This document shows, one piece after another, positions 18,596 through 28,525 of a DNA stretch of 64,000 nt. The notes beneath the pieces were generated by a model. The model did not search any database and was not told the origin of the DNA. It saw only the letters and a program-made list of their open reading frames with translations. Positions within the stretch are counted from its first letter, which is position 1. Each line of letters opens with the position of its first letter. A program made the translations under genes and the position numbers. Origin of the DNA: Eremothecium cymbalariae DBVPG#7215 (taxonomy: Eukaryota; Ascomycota; Saccharomycetes; Saccharomycetales; Saccharomycetaceae); contig NC_016452.1 in the NCBI RefSeq assembly GCF_000235365.1, positions 1,226,001 to 1,290,000 on the forward strand, written 5' to 3'.

Positions 18596-21500
18596 TCAAG
18601 TTTGTTGGTTTGCATCTTCTCGGAAAATGTCTTCGTAGGTTGTGAAAATAAAACCAACCAAATAATTGCGCTCCTTCATATCACTAATGTCCTTTTCGCC
18701 AGTATAATCCCTAATCATTCCAGGTGCAAATACCAATGCTAAGTTATTTATGTTCATTAGGTTAACATCTTGGTACTGGACCACGCGGTTTATATGCTGG
18801 CAAATGACTTTCAATACTCTCAAGTGTTCTGGTGGTAGGGTCTTCAAAATGACGACAAGTTTGTCGATAAGAGATGGATAGATAGGACTAGCCCTCGGAT
18901 TCTTTAATGACAGTGTCGTACATAGTTTCTGGTCTCTAACAAAGCTCATCAATGCTTCATAGATCTCAAAGGTAAACAGGGGATTCGGTAATTTTCTTAG
19001 ATAGCGTTTTAGTACGCCACTAACAGCGTGAATATCTTGGTTCAATGATTCGTTCAAGCGGTCCGGCAAAGGTGTATTTGGTTTCCACTGAGAAAATTCA
19101 TTTTCGATTTGTTCGATTAACAATTGGGAGCCAGATTTACGGTATATACCTTCGCTCGTTAAGTACACCACCTTGGACTCTATATGACGCATACAAGTTT
19201 TGATAATCATGGGAATATCTGTAGCTTCATAGGCGACACGGGACACTAATGTTGAACCATACAACTCAGAACCACTATTTACGGACTTTAAATTCCATTC
19301 ATCAAATTCATTTGGATTTTGCAAAACCGGATGAGAGATACCAACAGTCAATGGAGAGCCGGTTGATACATTTTGACCTGAACTGGAGGTCGCACTATTA
19401 CTGTTAGAAGTAGTAGTAGACGATGGCTTACCCCCAAAAAGCTTCCAAAACCTTGGTTTAACATTTGAAGAAGTAGTTGCGGTAACAACCTGTTTGACAA
19501 TAGCTTCTTGAACCTCTTCTAATGATTCTGAAGATGCTGTCGTCGCATGAAAGCCCTTTCTTTCAGAGTTTAGTTGATCAATCTTTCCTTGCAGATGATC
19601 TTTGAGTTTCCTTAATTGATCAACATCTATCATCAATTGCGCTTTGGTATGCTGCAAATCATTAACTTCCAGCCGAATTTGACGCAACTGGAGCTCTTCA
19701 CTAATTAAATCTCGTTTCAGAAATTCCTCATTTGTAAGAGATCTATTATCACTGGGAAATAGTTCTCTATTAGAAAAACGAGTCTGATCCCCAATTTTCC
19801 TTTCTGCTAAAAGATTTTCAGAATACGGTGAACCATGAGAACTTAAAGGTGGGGTCGTATTAATGGCAACATTAGCTGCAACTACATTCCCGCTATAAGA
19901 TCTTTGGTGATCAAACGATGGTATTGCTGATACATTCGGAGACAGTTGACTATATATTGTGGAATCACTTCGGCCTCGACCATGCGGAGGTAACTTCCGA
20001 TTATTCTGTGGCTTAAGTGTCTGTTGTTGCTGTTGCTGCTGCTGTGGAATTGATGAAACCCCCCAACCCGTATGCGTTTCAAACACTCCCGTTTCATGTT
20101 GTGGAGTTCTTGTAGGCGTAGTGTTTTTCTTTCCATGGATTAAACTTGCAACTTTAGATCTGACAGATGCTGACCTCGCCAACTTAGATCCGACTTTACT
20201 ACTAACGGATCCACCGTTAGTATTCCCGTTATTGCCGCTTAAGCATCTTCCATGTTTTGGGTCTAAAGAGTTGGATGAAGATGAAGAATGGACCATAAAG
20301 TTATTGGAACTAAGCGGTGAAGGTGAACAATCAAGATCCATCTTAGTGGAAAGTCCAGGTGCGACTGATACTTTAAAGTTTTTATAATTGGGAAGCGATT
20401 CCGATAGATTTCCAACATCTTTCATACCAGGCATAGGAGAAGATTGAAGTTCTGTAATATCAGTCTGGTTATTCGATCCAGAATTTCTTGACATCAATTC
20501 TAAAGAGGTAGGACTAGACAAAAGTTCATTGATAAAGTCCCCACTTTCGGACATTATTATACCCCTTCTGTGAGAAACAGGAGATCTGCTCATCTGAGGA
20601 TCTTCCATATTTCTCAGTGGTGTTCTATTCAGTAGAAATTTTTTAGATTTATCTACCGGTAGTTCGAGACCGTTAGTAGATGTATTTGCACTTTCATAAT
20701 CGTCCTTAGTTAAAGTCCTCTGTAACACATCATCCACTGAAAGATTTCTAGAATGTTGCCTCTTTGGAGTTTCCACACCTGAATTTGCTTGGGGTGATGA
20801 AGGCTGCTGCTGGGTGGACAGCTGTATTTTATTCATAAAGTTACTTCCTGCAGACGACGGACTAAGTGGCAACGGGTGTTCGGTCATTGGAATTTCATTC
20901 TTTGGAGTATGGATTTTTGTATTGTCCGTCATACGAACTGTTGAAATAGTTGAGAGTTTTTCTGAGCTAGAGATAGCACTTATTGTAGTTGGCGGTCTGG
21001 ATTTTGAGTAATCACTCGTGTCATCGTCGTCGTTCTCATCATCATCGTCGTCATCATCATCGTCATCATCTTGGTTGTGGTGTTGTACTTGTTGTTCCTC
21101 GTCATCATCTTCCAAAAATTGTGCAACCACAGACCACGAAGTCGATTTAACTGGTTTTTCTTTAGTATCCACAACAGGCTTCCCAAGCAAGGCCAGATTG
21201 GAATTAACTTCTACAACCGACGGAGTAGCCAAACATTGCGAAGATTTACTTCTTTCTAAGGGACTCGGCTTGGAAAGACCGCTCGAAGAGGTTAATCGGA
21301 TATTTTTGTCACTTGTTTTATGACTATCGCCTACCACAGCAACATTCTCAGAAGCAGAAGAACCTCTACGACTCCGAGCACGCGCATGTTCAACATTCCG
21401 CAGTGGAGAAATCTGCCTGTGGGCAGATTTAGCAGGCGGAATCTTGGTCGGGCTTTCCTGCTCCAAACCGTACAAATGTCCGGACAATGATGTCTGACTT

Positions 21501-21985
21501 GGAACAGTAGGCAGCTCCTTTCGCAAACGTCTTCGCTTCTCCTCAGCATACTTTCGCTTGGCCATCAGTTGCTCATGGCAACCTATACAAAACAGACCTT
21601 TCCTCGTTTTGGCATATCGCAAATCCTCTATCTTCTTCCCACATTTGTAGCACTTGAAGCAGTCCGAACAATAAGCCTCATTAGAAGACGAAAGAATAAT
21701 GGCAAGATCATCTATCTTCTTATTACATCCTTTACAAGAATCCGAGCACGCAAAACATATCAACGTACCAGTACCAAGCACCAAAAAATCTGAGTCGCAT
21801 GTCAATTTTTTATCGCATTTATAACATGTAAAACAATGCGTATGCCACCGATCACTCCCAAGCTCATAAGCATGCCCACTTGTAATAGAAAGATTACACC
21901 TAGTACAAGTAGGAACTGAGCTCTTGTGAGTAATAGACCCCGTAGTCGTCGCTGAAACAACACTTTCCCGCTGAGATACTGACAT
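18596..21985 (-). CDS. RGA1: Rho GTPase-activating protein Rga1/Rga2 (LIM-LIM-RhoGAP)
   Basis: 1129 residues. It inactivates Cdc42 at polarity sites and septin rings. Two LIM zinc domains lie at about residues 22-75 and 85-140 (CTRCNLSI, WHTHCFTCYKC; CKGCNKKI, CFKCYKCGKKI). A long Ser-rich linker contains an 11-residue Asp run and a Gln run. A coiled coil at about 755-815 precedes the RhoGAP domain from about 918 to the end, with the arginine finger in GIYRKSGS (about residue 948). One gene here corresponds to the S. cerevisiae pair RGA1 (YOR127W) and RGA2 (YDR379W), so the choice of name is arbitrary. The neighbours map to both yeast regions. Confidence 0.92.
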   Translation of the reverse strand: MSVSQRESVVSATTTGSITHKSSVPTCTRCNLSITSGHAYELGSDRWHTHCFTCYKCDKKLTCDSDFLVLGTGTLICFACSDSCKGCNKKIDDLAIILSSSNEAYCSDCFKCYKCGKKIEDLRYAKTRKGLFCIGCHEQLMAKRKYAEEKRRRLRKELPTVPSQTSLSGHLYGLEQESPTKIPPAKSAHRQISPLRNVEHARARSRRGSSASENVAVVGDSHKTSDKNIRLTSSSGLSKPSPLERSKSSQCLATPSVVEVNSNLALLGKPVVDTKEKPVKSTSWSVVAQFLEDDDEEQQVQHHNQDDDDDDDDDDDENDDDDTSDYSKSRPPTTISAISSSEKLSTISTVRMTDNTKIHTPKNEIPMTEHPLPLSPSSAGSNFMNKIQLSTQQQPSSPQANSGVETPKRQHSRNLSVDDVLQRTLTKDDYESANTSTNGLELPVDKSKKFLLNRTPLRNMEDPQMSRSPVSHRRGIIMSESGDFINELLSSPTSLELMSRNSGSNNQTDITELQSSPMPGMKDVGNLSESLPNYKNFKVSVAPGLSTKMDLDCSPSPLSSNNFMVHSSSSSNSLDPKHGRCLSGNNGNTNGGSVSSKVGSKLARSASVRSKVASLIHGKKNTTPTRTPQHETGVFETHTGWGVSSIPQQQQQQQQTLKPQNNRKLPPHGRGRSDSTIYSQLSPNVSAIPSFDHQRSYSGNVVAANVAINTTPPLSSHGSPYSENLLAERKIGDQTRFSNRELFPSDNRSLTNEEFLKRDLISEELQLRQIRLEVNDLQHTKAQLMIDVDQLRKLKDHLQGKIDQLNSERKGFHATTASSESLEEVQEAIVKQVVTATTSSNVKPRFWKLFGGKPSSTTTSNSNSATSSSGQNVSTGSPLTVGISHPVLQNPNEFDEWNLKSVNSGSELYGSTLVSRVAYEATDIPMIIKTCMRHIESKVVYLTSEGIYRKSGSQLLIEQIENEFSQWKPNTPLPDRLNESLNQDIHAVSGVLKRYLRKLPNPLFTFEIYEALMSFVRDQKLCTTLSLKNPRASPIYPSLIDKLVVILKTLPPEHLRVLKVICQHINRVVQYQDVNLMNINNLALVFAPGMIRDYTGEKDISDMKERNYLVGFIFTTYEDIFREDANQQT
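21010..21075. repeat. TCATCG/TCATCATCG trinucleotide repeat coding poly-Asp in RGA
   Basis: Impure TCA/TCG triplets on the plus strand encode the aspartate run on the minus strand. Mixed GAT/GAC codons suggest selection for the residues rather than a fresh microsatellite expansion. Confidence 0.75.
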
Positions 21986-24758
21986 TAAAAATCCACGATT
22001 ATCGTCCTTCGGGGAAAAATAATGAAAATAAAATAAAATAAATTTATAATAGACCTATATCCCTCAAACCAAGAGAGAATGAAAAGACAATGCTGATGGT
22101 AATAATAATAAACCTGAAACAAAATCTGACCCAGAAAAGCAACAACAAAATTACAACAAAAAAATAAAAGCAAAATCTCCGTTCCTCTTCACTTAGAATA
22201 TGCACGTTTCGTATGGATTATTATAATCACCCACTGCTATGATTATTATTCCCAATGATAGAAGATTATGATATCCGTCTATTCCTTAAAAATGGATTTT
22301 CTGGATCTCGCCTTTTTTTTCAAAAAAGATAGAACCGGAAAAAAGGAATAACAATAAACACAGTACCGTATAAAACCGTCCGCGTAAAAACACAAATCCC
22401 TGCAATCGCTGTTGCTATTATTGCTACCTCTCTTTAGTCCTTCCAACTACTCTGCCTACGCAGCTCTGTATCTTCAAAATTTCCGTCTTTTGCAGTAAAT
22501 AACCGGCTCTTTTGGAACGGCGTTTCTGTTCTGTTTTGTTTACACTTGTCCCTTCTCTATTTCTTCACAAAGCACCAGGTCAATAAAACAACAGAAAACA
22601 ATCAACACCTCTGTTTTCACCCTGTGTCCCTGCTCTTCTTCTGTATGTGACGACCCGTTATATCTGTATTCGGTGTTCCTCCAATCTGGATAATAGAGAA
22701 CCTATATATATGTTGTATTATTGTAATATAATCGATCTTGTCTCGAGATACGCAGAGAGATTCTTGTTTTTTGTTTTTTTCCAATATTGTTGAATAATAA
22801 AAAAGGCTTTCTATTTCTAACGAGGGAAAGGAAACACTTGTTCTATAATATATATGACTTAAGATAACACCGTAGAATCTCTTGTTCGCTATCGTGCTCT
22901 TTAGCTGGGCCAGCTGCACTATTCTGAGTGGAGAGCGGAGGGGCAGTCGCAGTTCCAAAACTTTGATAAGACTGTATGACAATAGTGGCAATATTGGCAC
23001 TTCTGTCGTCCCGCAGCTGTTGTTTCCCTCTCTTCTTTATAGTGTACCTATAATGTACCAGTCCTTTCGACTATTACCAATCAGAAAATCGGCCCAGAGA
23101 GAGTGCTAATAAAAACAAAAGATTGTGTGTCTTTCCTTTGTTTTGTTTTGCCCACAACGCACGGTTTCACCTATATTAAAAGAAAAATGAAGAATAATAA
23201 TAACAATGATAATCAAAGGTGAGACTCGGTTCTTTTCTTGTTATATTAATAGTAGCTATATCCCAGGGGTATGTGTGTCTGTTTTGAGAATTTATGAAAA
23301 AAGCCCGGTTTCTTTCTCCCCTTCGAAAAGTCAGATTTGTTGTGATATATAGATTGTTGTCGTTCTTTCTGTATCTCTCTGAGTCTCTTCTTTCTCATAA
23401 AAAGGGCTATATGGCTTCAGTTCTGCGCTGTTCTGAATGTTTGGAGGGGAACGCAAGACGTAGAGCTCCAGCCTAAGATTTTAGGCTTGTAATTAAGTGA
23501 CTTCTTTTAGGGCAGATCTGTTAGAGATTTATTATGACGAAAATGTTAATGGTGATTTATAGAAGGTGGGAAAAGGAGGGGTAACAAGCCGACAGTTGAC
23601 ACATGATTCTAAAAGAAAAAACGTCGGATGGGCTGCCAGCAGTACGTAGGCATATATATATATGTGTGTAGCTACATATAGGTGTAGGTATATATAGGTG
23701 TGAGGCAGGGAACAGCAGGTATTTGTTTGTGTAGTAGGTTTTTCTACATGACAGATGATTCTGGTTTTTAGGTGTGATAATTTTTCAACTTACGTAATGT
23801 TCGGTTAAGAAAGCGGGAAGTATTGCAGCTCATTTTGGGGCAGGTACCTTTCTCTTTGACTGTCTACGAAGGGTGGGAGAGATGCCAGCAGGGTGGTCCA
23901 GAGTGGTTCATTCCGATCTGGGGGTGGGGGCATGTGGATGGTGGAGGGGAATGCTTATTTTCCGACAGTCAGAGGCCAGAGGGCAAAATGGTGGAAAAAG
24001 GGAAAAGACAATGGTGGTCAAATAAATCCAGTTTTCGGCTGGCTATGGAATCGCTGTAGGAACGAGCTCTTTAGGACTATATATAGATATATTCCGTCGG
24101 GGTTTTGATTAGGATGGCTATGCGGTGCAAGACGTGATCTAGCTAGAGGGCGAGGAAGGAAAGAGTGGGGGGATAATGGGAGTGCCCGGGTGCTGAGTTG
24201 CATCACTTTCGGCAAGAAAAGCGGTGAAAGAACACACATAAAGGAAGTAGCCGGCGAACTGTGTGACAATCGAAGCTGCTATATCATTTCCTGCATGTGA
24301 TGGGAGGGCGGCAGCAGAGGCAGCTCGAAGGGTAGCTCGAAGGCTTGGTGTGTGCAGCTGGCTTTTTGTCTGGATGGCTTCGTTCAATCGAGGGTCGGAC
24401 GAGATTTAGGCGCACGGCGGAAATCTCGAGGATCCAGCGACTGGGTATCTGACGGATGCTTCGGCTTGCTCGTGGGCAGTTGCTTGGATCATTGTGTAGT
24501 AGTAGTGGTACTCTCATTATGTAATCGATACTTTGCGGTTTGTGGTTACCCGGGTTAGCGGTTTTGGAAACAAAAATTGGCTGGCTGGCTGACGGTGTTG
24601 GACAAGGACCAGAGCACTACTGTTCTTCACTGGTATTACCACACGCAGTCAGTTGATAATCAGACGCCAGGACAGTTTATTTTTTGTTTGAAGGTATACT
24701 GGCGGCAAACTAGCGGTATACACGGGATAGATTAAGTGGTTTGTTGGTTGCAGACACA
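21986..24758. other. 2.8-kb gene-free region between RGA and LSM6
   Basis: This is the longest stretch without a supported gene. The RGA-proximal half is AT-rich, with many short A/T runs. From about 23800 to 24700 the plus strand becomes clearly G-rich (GGGTGGGAGAG, GGGGGTGGGGGCATG and similar). Open frames here are short and not protein-like. A Reb1-type TTACCCG is at 24546-24552, about 210 bp before LSM6. No tRNA, spliceosomal snRNA, RNase P or SRP RNA could be recognised by eye. It could be two long promoters or hide a divergent non-coding RNA. Confidence 0.5.
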
Positions 24759-25016
24759 ATGAGTACGACTGTGCAAGATACAACGGCGACATCATCGGCA
24801 ACTTTTCTTTCTAATATTATCGGCAAGCCTGTGAACGTCAAGCTTCATTCTGGCATGCTTTACCAGGGGACATTAGAGTCTATCGATGGGTTTATGAATG
24901 TGTCACTCGCAGGTGCGATGGAGTACTATGAGGTGGAGAGTAGCAGCGTCATTCACAAGTATGAATCAGATGTATTTTTGAGAGGGACGCAGGTGCTGTA
25001 TATAAGTGAGATATGA
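24759..25016 (+). CDS. LSM6: U6 snRNA-associated Sm-like protein Lsm6
   Basis: 85 residues. It is a subunit of the Lsm2-8 ring on U6 snRNA and of the cytoplasmic Lsm1-7 ring used in mRNA decay. The Sm1 motif region is IIGKPVNVKLHSGMLYQGTLESIDGFMNVSL and the Sm2 region is VFLRGTQVLYI, matching S. cerevisiae Lsm6 (YDR378C). The ATG at 24759 is the first in frame; the preceding six codons begin with TTG. ATP17 follows in convergent orientation, as YDR378C and YDR377W do. Confidence 0.95.
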   Translation: MSTTVQDTTATSSATFLSNIIGKPVNVKLHSGMLYQGTLESIDGFMNVSLAGAMEYYEVESSSVIHKYESDVFLRGTQVLYISEI

Positions 25017-25253
25017 AGGTAGAAACGAACCTATGTAGTTGAAGGACATGACAGAGATATGTGGCATCGACGTTTTTGAATATTGTATTCATTATAAAAA
25101 CTGAATACATATATATGTATATATATATGTGCGAATTTTTCTATTCTTTCGTACATCTTCTTCCCTGGAAAGAAGGCGGTGGGGTGGATTCATAAGGTCT
25201 TTCTAATGAATGTGGATGATACAAGGGCTGGCATGTTCGGATTGGTTTACTTT

Positions 25254-25702
25254 TTAATGGCCTTCGCCAGACTTGTGGTGTCTCAAGTGGAAATAGTATT
25301 CCATTGAGTAGCCCAAACCTAGAATAAACAATGCTAGATGAAGCAGAGGTTTGCCGGAAGCATTTTCATCATCAAAGTACTTGGCCTTGTACTTGCCAAT
25401 TAGGTTGGTTGGTTTGACAACCTGAGCGGGGCCTTGAGGAAGAGATTTGTAGAAACTCACCACATTGGAAATACGTTTGGCGCTTCCAGCAGAGGTCAAG
25501 TTCTGTATATCATACTAGTTAGTAACTGCATCTTCAGATAGAAGTCCAAGCAACCTCTTTTTGTCTTTTTTCTGCATTAGCAACCAGTATGCAAATTAAG
25601 ATCTCAGAATTTTTCAACGGTTGCCGAATAAAAACCACATACCTTAGCGGAAACGATCTTTGGAGGGATCAGAGTGGATAAAGCACGCTTGGAAATCATC
25701 AT
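25254..25702 (-). CDS. ATP17: mitochondrial ATP synthase subunit f (Atp17), one intron
   Basis: Exon 1, 25702-25643, encodes MMISKRALSTLIPPKIVSAK. Exon 2, 25502-25254, encodes NLTSAGSAKRISNVVSFYKSL onwards. Both junctions are in phase 0 and the product is 102 residues. Subunit f belongs to the membrane Fo sector. The tail GKPLLHLALFILGLGYSMEYYFHLRHHKSGEGH contains one membrane span and matches yeast Atp17 (YDR377W). The 140-nt intron has GTATGT, a TACTAAC branch site at 25524-25518 and a CAG acceptor at 25505-25503. Two adjacent ATGs begin the gene; the second (25699) aligns with the S. cerevisiae start. I do not recall an intron in the S. cerevisiae gene. Confidence 0.94.
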
Positions 25703-25933
25703 GTATTGACGTATTAGACCTTTTTGGATCAGTTCCGATCTTGCCTATGTGTACTAAAAACTTATTTATTACCTTGCATCTCTGTATATGCAAAGACTTG
25801 GGAAAGGTCCCCTCGAGAGTTTTTGCAATTCCAGTGTTTCGTTCATCATGATTGTGAAATACCGAATTCTGATTGGCTACTCTCGTCTTACAAAATAACG
25901 GTCTAGCGGTATACAGAAAATTGGTGATATATT

Positions 25934-27415
25934 TTATTTACAAACATGGCTTAGCATCTCTGCCACTGTTAATAGCTTCTGACGTGGCTGGCCATTGATT
26001 GCTCTCTCTTTCTCCACAGAATCCATTTTTAGCCAGTCGCTCCACGTCGTGGCCTTGGTGCCGCACAACACTATGTCATCTGGTGTGCGCAGCTTGTGCA
26101 GCGTCGTGGGAAGCTCCGTCAGATAATTAATTATATTGTCCCCGACTTCAAACGAATTGTTCATTGTATTCATAATGACTCCTGTGCTTCCTTTATTTAT
26201 CCATCCGCTTGTAAATAGCCCAGAAATCGGGTTGCTGGTGGTGTCTAGAACTTGGCCTCTATCATTGACAATCCGATTGTTATCGAACTTGATGTTCAAG
26301 TCTGTAAACTCTGGCAACATCTCCCCTCGATAGCCCAATGAGGTAATCAGTAGATCTACATCATACTCTATAGTGTCTTCGATGTGGTGGAAGACTTTTT
26401 TTGTGGGTGTGAGACTGTTTTTGCAAACTGTTATGGACTTGATAACGCCGTGTTGATCTTTGTTTATCCTTATCGGGCTTTTCAGGTAGTCAAACACCAC
26501 TCTTTTAGAGTATCCCTCTGCTGGAGGAGGATATTTCGTGTATGACTTTCCCTTACGTTCATGAAAAGGCTTCATGTACTCTTCGCACATCTGGATTCGT
26601 CTTTTGAGACCCCGGTCAGCCGTAGACAGATCCCACCGTGACGGATTAAAGTATCTCTCTTCAATTAGTCCCTGTATTCCATAACGTTCAAGTTCCCATA
26701 TTTCTCGTAATTCCTTGTTTGTGAATTTACTATGCAGGAAATCTCTTCTTGCGATTAACCTAACATCCTCTATTGGGGCTGTTCTAAGAAGACGCAACGC
26801 ATTTGGATTGATATCGGTTTTGTTCCAAATTTCCCCCACTTGCGCACTTACAAGCAGCCGAGCGATATCCAGAGAAACGTTACCATTCCCTATGATTCCA
26901 ACTTTTCTTACATTCGACCAGTCAAATTCATTTAATATGGCATTATCTGAAAACTCCGGATGACCGTTGTACCAATTCACAAACTGCCTAGAGGTGAAGA
27001 CACCTCGTGTCCCCTCTTCCCCCGGAATCCGGAGCTTTTTATCGGCACCGCAACCATAGCTTAGGACTACGACGTCCTGATTATCTAGTAATGATTTTAA
27101 CGGAACATCTTTTCCAACGGTCACGTTGCCTATGAAGCGAAACGAATGCATTTTGGGATCGACATTGCCAGAAAACTTGTTTGCAATAGCTGTAAAGGTT
27201 TTTTCGCAATTTTTTACTTCTGGATGGTCTGGTGCAACACCATAGCGGCTTAACCCAAATGGAGTTGGTAGTTTTTCCCATATCGTGATGTCTAGTGGTA
27301 TCCGAGATTTGTTTAATAGATGATATGCCGTGTAAAACCCAGAAGGCCCCGATCCTACAATAGATACAGAACTTCGGTTACTTTTCACATGTATAAGTCT
27401 CTTTGCAATAAGCAT
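25934..27415 (-). CDS. ARH1: mitochondrial adrenodoxin/ferredoxin reductase Arh1
   Basis: 493 residues, the same length as yeast Arh1 (YDR376W). It passes electrons from NADPH via FAD to the ferredoxin Yah1 for iron-sulfur cluster and heme A synthesis. The FAD-binding GxGxxG region is VSIVGSGPSGFYTAYHLL (about residue 17 on). The NADP-binding region is VGIIGNGNVSLDIARLLV. A C-terminal TSGWINKGSTGVIMNTM stretch is typical of adrenodoxin reductases. The Lys/Arg-rich N-terminus fits mitochondrial import. The start ATG is unambiguous. Confidence 0.95.
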   Translation of the reverse strand: MLIAKRLIHVKSNRSSVSIVGSGPSGFYTAYHLLNKSRIPLDITIWEKLPTPFGLSRYGVAPDHPEVKNCEKTFTAIANKFSGNVDPKMHSFRFIGNVTVGKDVPLKSLLDNQDVVVLSYGCGADKKLRIPGEEGTRGVFTSRQFVNWYNGHPEFSDNAILNEFDWSNVRKVGIIGNGNVSLDIARLLVSAQVGEIWNKTDINPNALRLLRTAPIEDVRLIARRDFLHSKFTNKELREIWELERYGIQGLIEERYFNPSRWDLSTADRGLKRRIQMCEEYMKPFHERKGKSYTKYPPPAEGYSKRVVFDYLKSPIRINKDQHGVIKSITVCKNSLTPTKKVFHHIEDTIEYDVDLLITSLGYRGEMLPEFTDLNIKFDNNRIVNDRGQVLDTTSNPISGLFTSGWINKGSTGVIMNTMNNSFEVGDNIINYLTELPTTLHKLRTPDDIVLCGTKATTWSDWLKMDSVEKERAINGQPRQKLLTVAEMLSHVCK

Positions 27416-27649
27416 TTCAGCATATTATCCGTTTCCCTAAGAACTTATTCATTATAATAAGTTGGAATATAACTAAATTCTTGAGCTTTGTTCATGTTGA
27501 AATTTTCACTTCAACATTTTGAAAACGGAAATTTGCTAGTGATTTTAGATTTACGGTTTGTTTAAGGTAAATGAATACAACGTTACACAGCATATCAAAA
27601 TAATTTCTGAGCTCCGTTCTTGGTGGTGAGTCATCAAAGTTAGATAATA

Positions 27650-28357
27650 ATGGACTATAAGAAGTTTTTGATGTTTGGTGACTCCATAACGGAGTACGCG
27701 TTCCAACCAAGGACTTTACCTGACTCTAGTAAAGCCTCATTCTGCTTTGGTGGTGCTTTAACAAGCGCTTATGTCCGTCGATTGCAGGTTCTGCAACGTG
27801 GGTTCAGCGGTTATAATTCTAGATGGGGGTTGAAGTTGTTGCCCAAAATCTTAGATGTTGAAGATGATATTGTAATTGCCTATGTGTTCTTCGGAACAAA
27901 CGATGCTGCTAGAGGCAACCACCAAGAGGTCCCTATAGATGAATATAAGAATAATATTAGCGATATAATAAAAATGTTACAAGCAAACGGTATAAAAGTT
28001 ATTTTGGTAGGGCCTGGTCTACTTGATTCTGATAAATGGCGTGTCACTGACAATATTGGTCGTTGTGGTGATAGATCTAGTGAATATCACAAAGTTTACA
28101 GCGATGCTTTGCAAGAACTATCTAAGGAGTTTTCTACTGGCTTTGTAAATTTATTTGATGCTTTTTTAAAGCAAGGGGGTGATAATTGGCGAGACTTGTT
28201 AAGTGATGGCCTTCACTACAGTGGGCAAGGTTACGAAATTTTTTACAATGAGTTAATGTCTGTTATCAAACAAAAGTACCCCGACTTGGCACCAGAAAAT
28301 TTACCTTTTAAATTCCCACTCTGGGAGGAGGTTTCAATTGATGGTTCAAACATATAG
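27650..28357 (+). CDS. IAH1: isoamyl acetate-hydrolysing esterase Iah1
   Basis: 235 residues of the SGNH/GDSL hydrolase family. It hydrolyses acetate esters such as isoamyl acetate. Block I is FGDSITE (residues 8-14, nucleophile Ser). Block III is FGTNDAA. Block V is DGLHYSGQGYE with the catalytic Asp and His. Length and sequence agree with S. cerevisiae Iah1 (YOR126C, 238 residues). The YOR-type gene sits between the YDR-type genes ARH1 and BCS1, part of the interleaved order. Confidence 0.93.
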   Translation: MDYKKFLMFGDSITEYAFQPRTLPDSSKASFCFGGALTSAYVRRLQVLQRGFSGYNSRWGLKLLPKILDVEDDIVIAYVFFGTNDAARGNHQEVPIDEYKNNISDIIKMLQANGIKVILVGPGLLDSDKWRVTDNIGRCGDRSSEYHKVYSDALQELSKEFSTGFVNLFDAFLKQGGDNWRDLLSDGLHYSGQGYEIFYNELMSVIKQKYPDLAPENLPFKFPLWEEVSIDGSNI

Positions 28358-28525
28358 TTGGTAAATAGGAATATCATTAACCTTTGTAGTATGTGGTTGT
28401 TAAAGCAAACCTTCCAAAACTTCAAATGAAAATAAAAAAACTGCTTGTACCGTGCACCTTCTTAGTAAGATCATCTATTACAGAAGCTACTCACCTCACC
28501 AAGGAAAGAACGTCCAAAGGTCATT

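Noticed and set aside
20814..21323. Ser-rich and other frames antisense to RGA
   Set aside because: Shadows of the poly-Asp and low-complexity coding region of RGA.
22617..23000. 127-codon open frame on the minus strand in the RGA-LSM6 gap
   Set aside because: Starts at GTG, has no domain features and lies in low-complexity promoter-like DNA.
24105..24132. Telomere-like TTTGATTAGG followed by GGCTATGCGGTG, considered as a telomerase RNA template on the minus strand
   Set aside because: It shares about ten bases plus a loose tail with the K. lactis telomere unit. There is no repeated end as a template needs, no convincing Sm site at a suitable distance, and the match could be chance.
23800..24700. 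tRNA, SRP RNA or RNase P RNA in the G-rich part of the RGA-LSM6 gap
   Set aside because: Partial A-box-like text only. No matching B-box, cloverleaf or the conserved SRP/RNase P core motifs could be found by eye.
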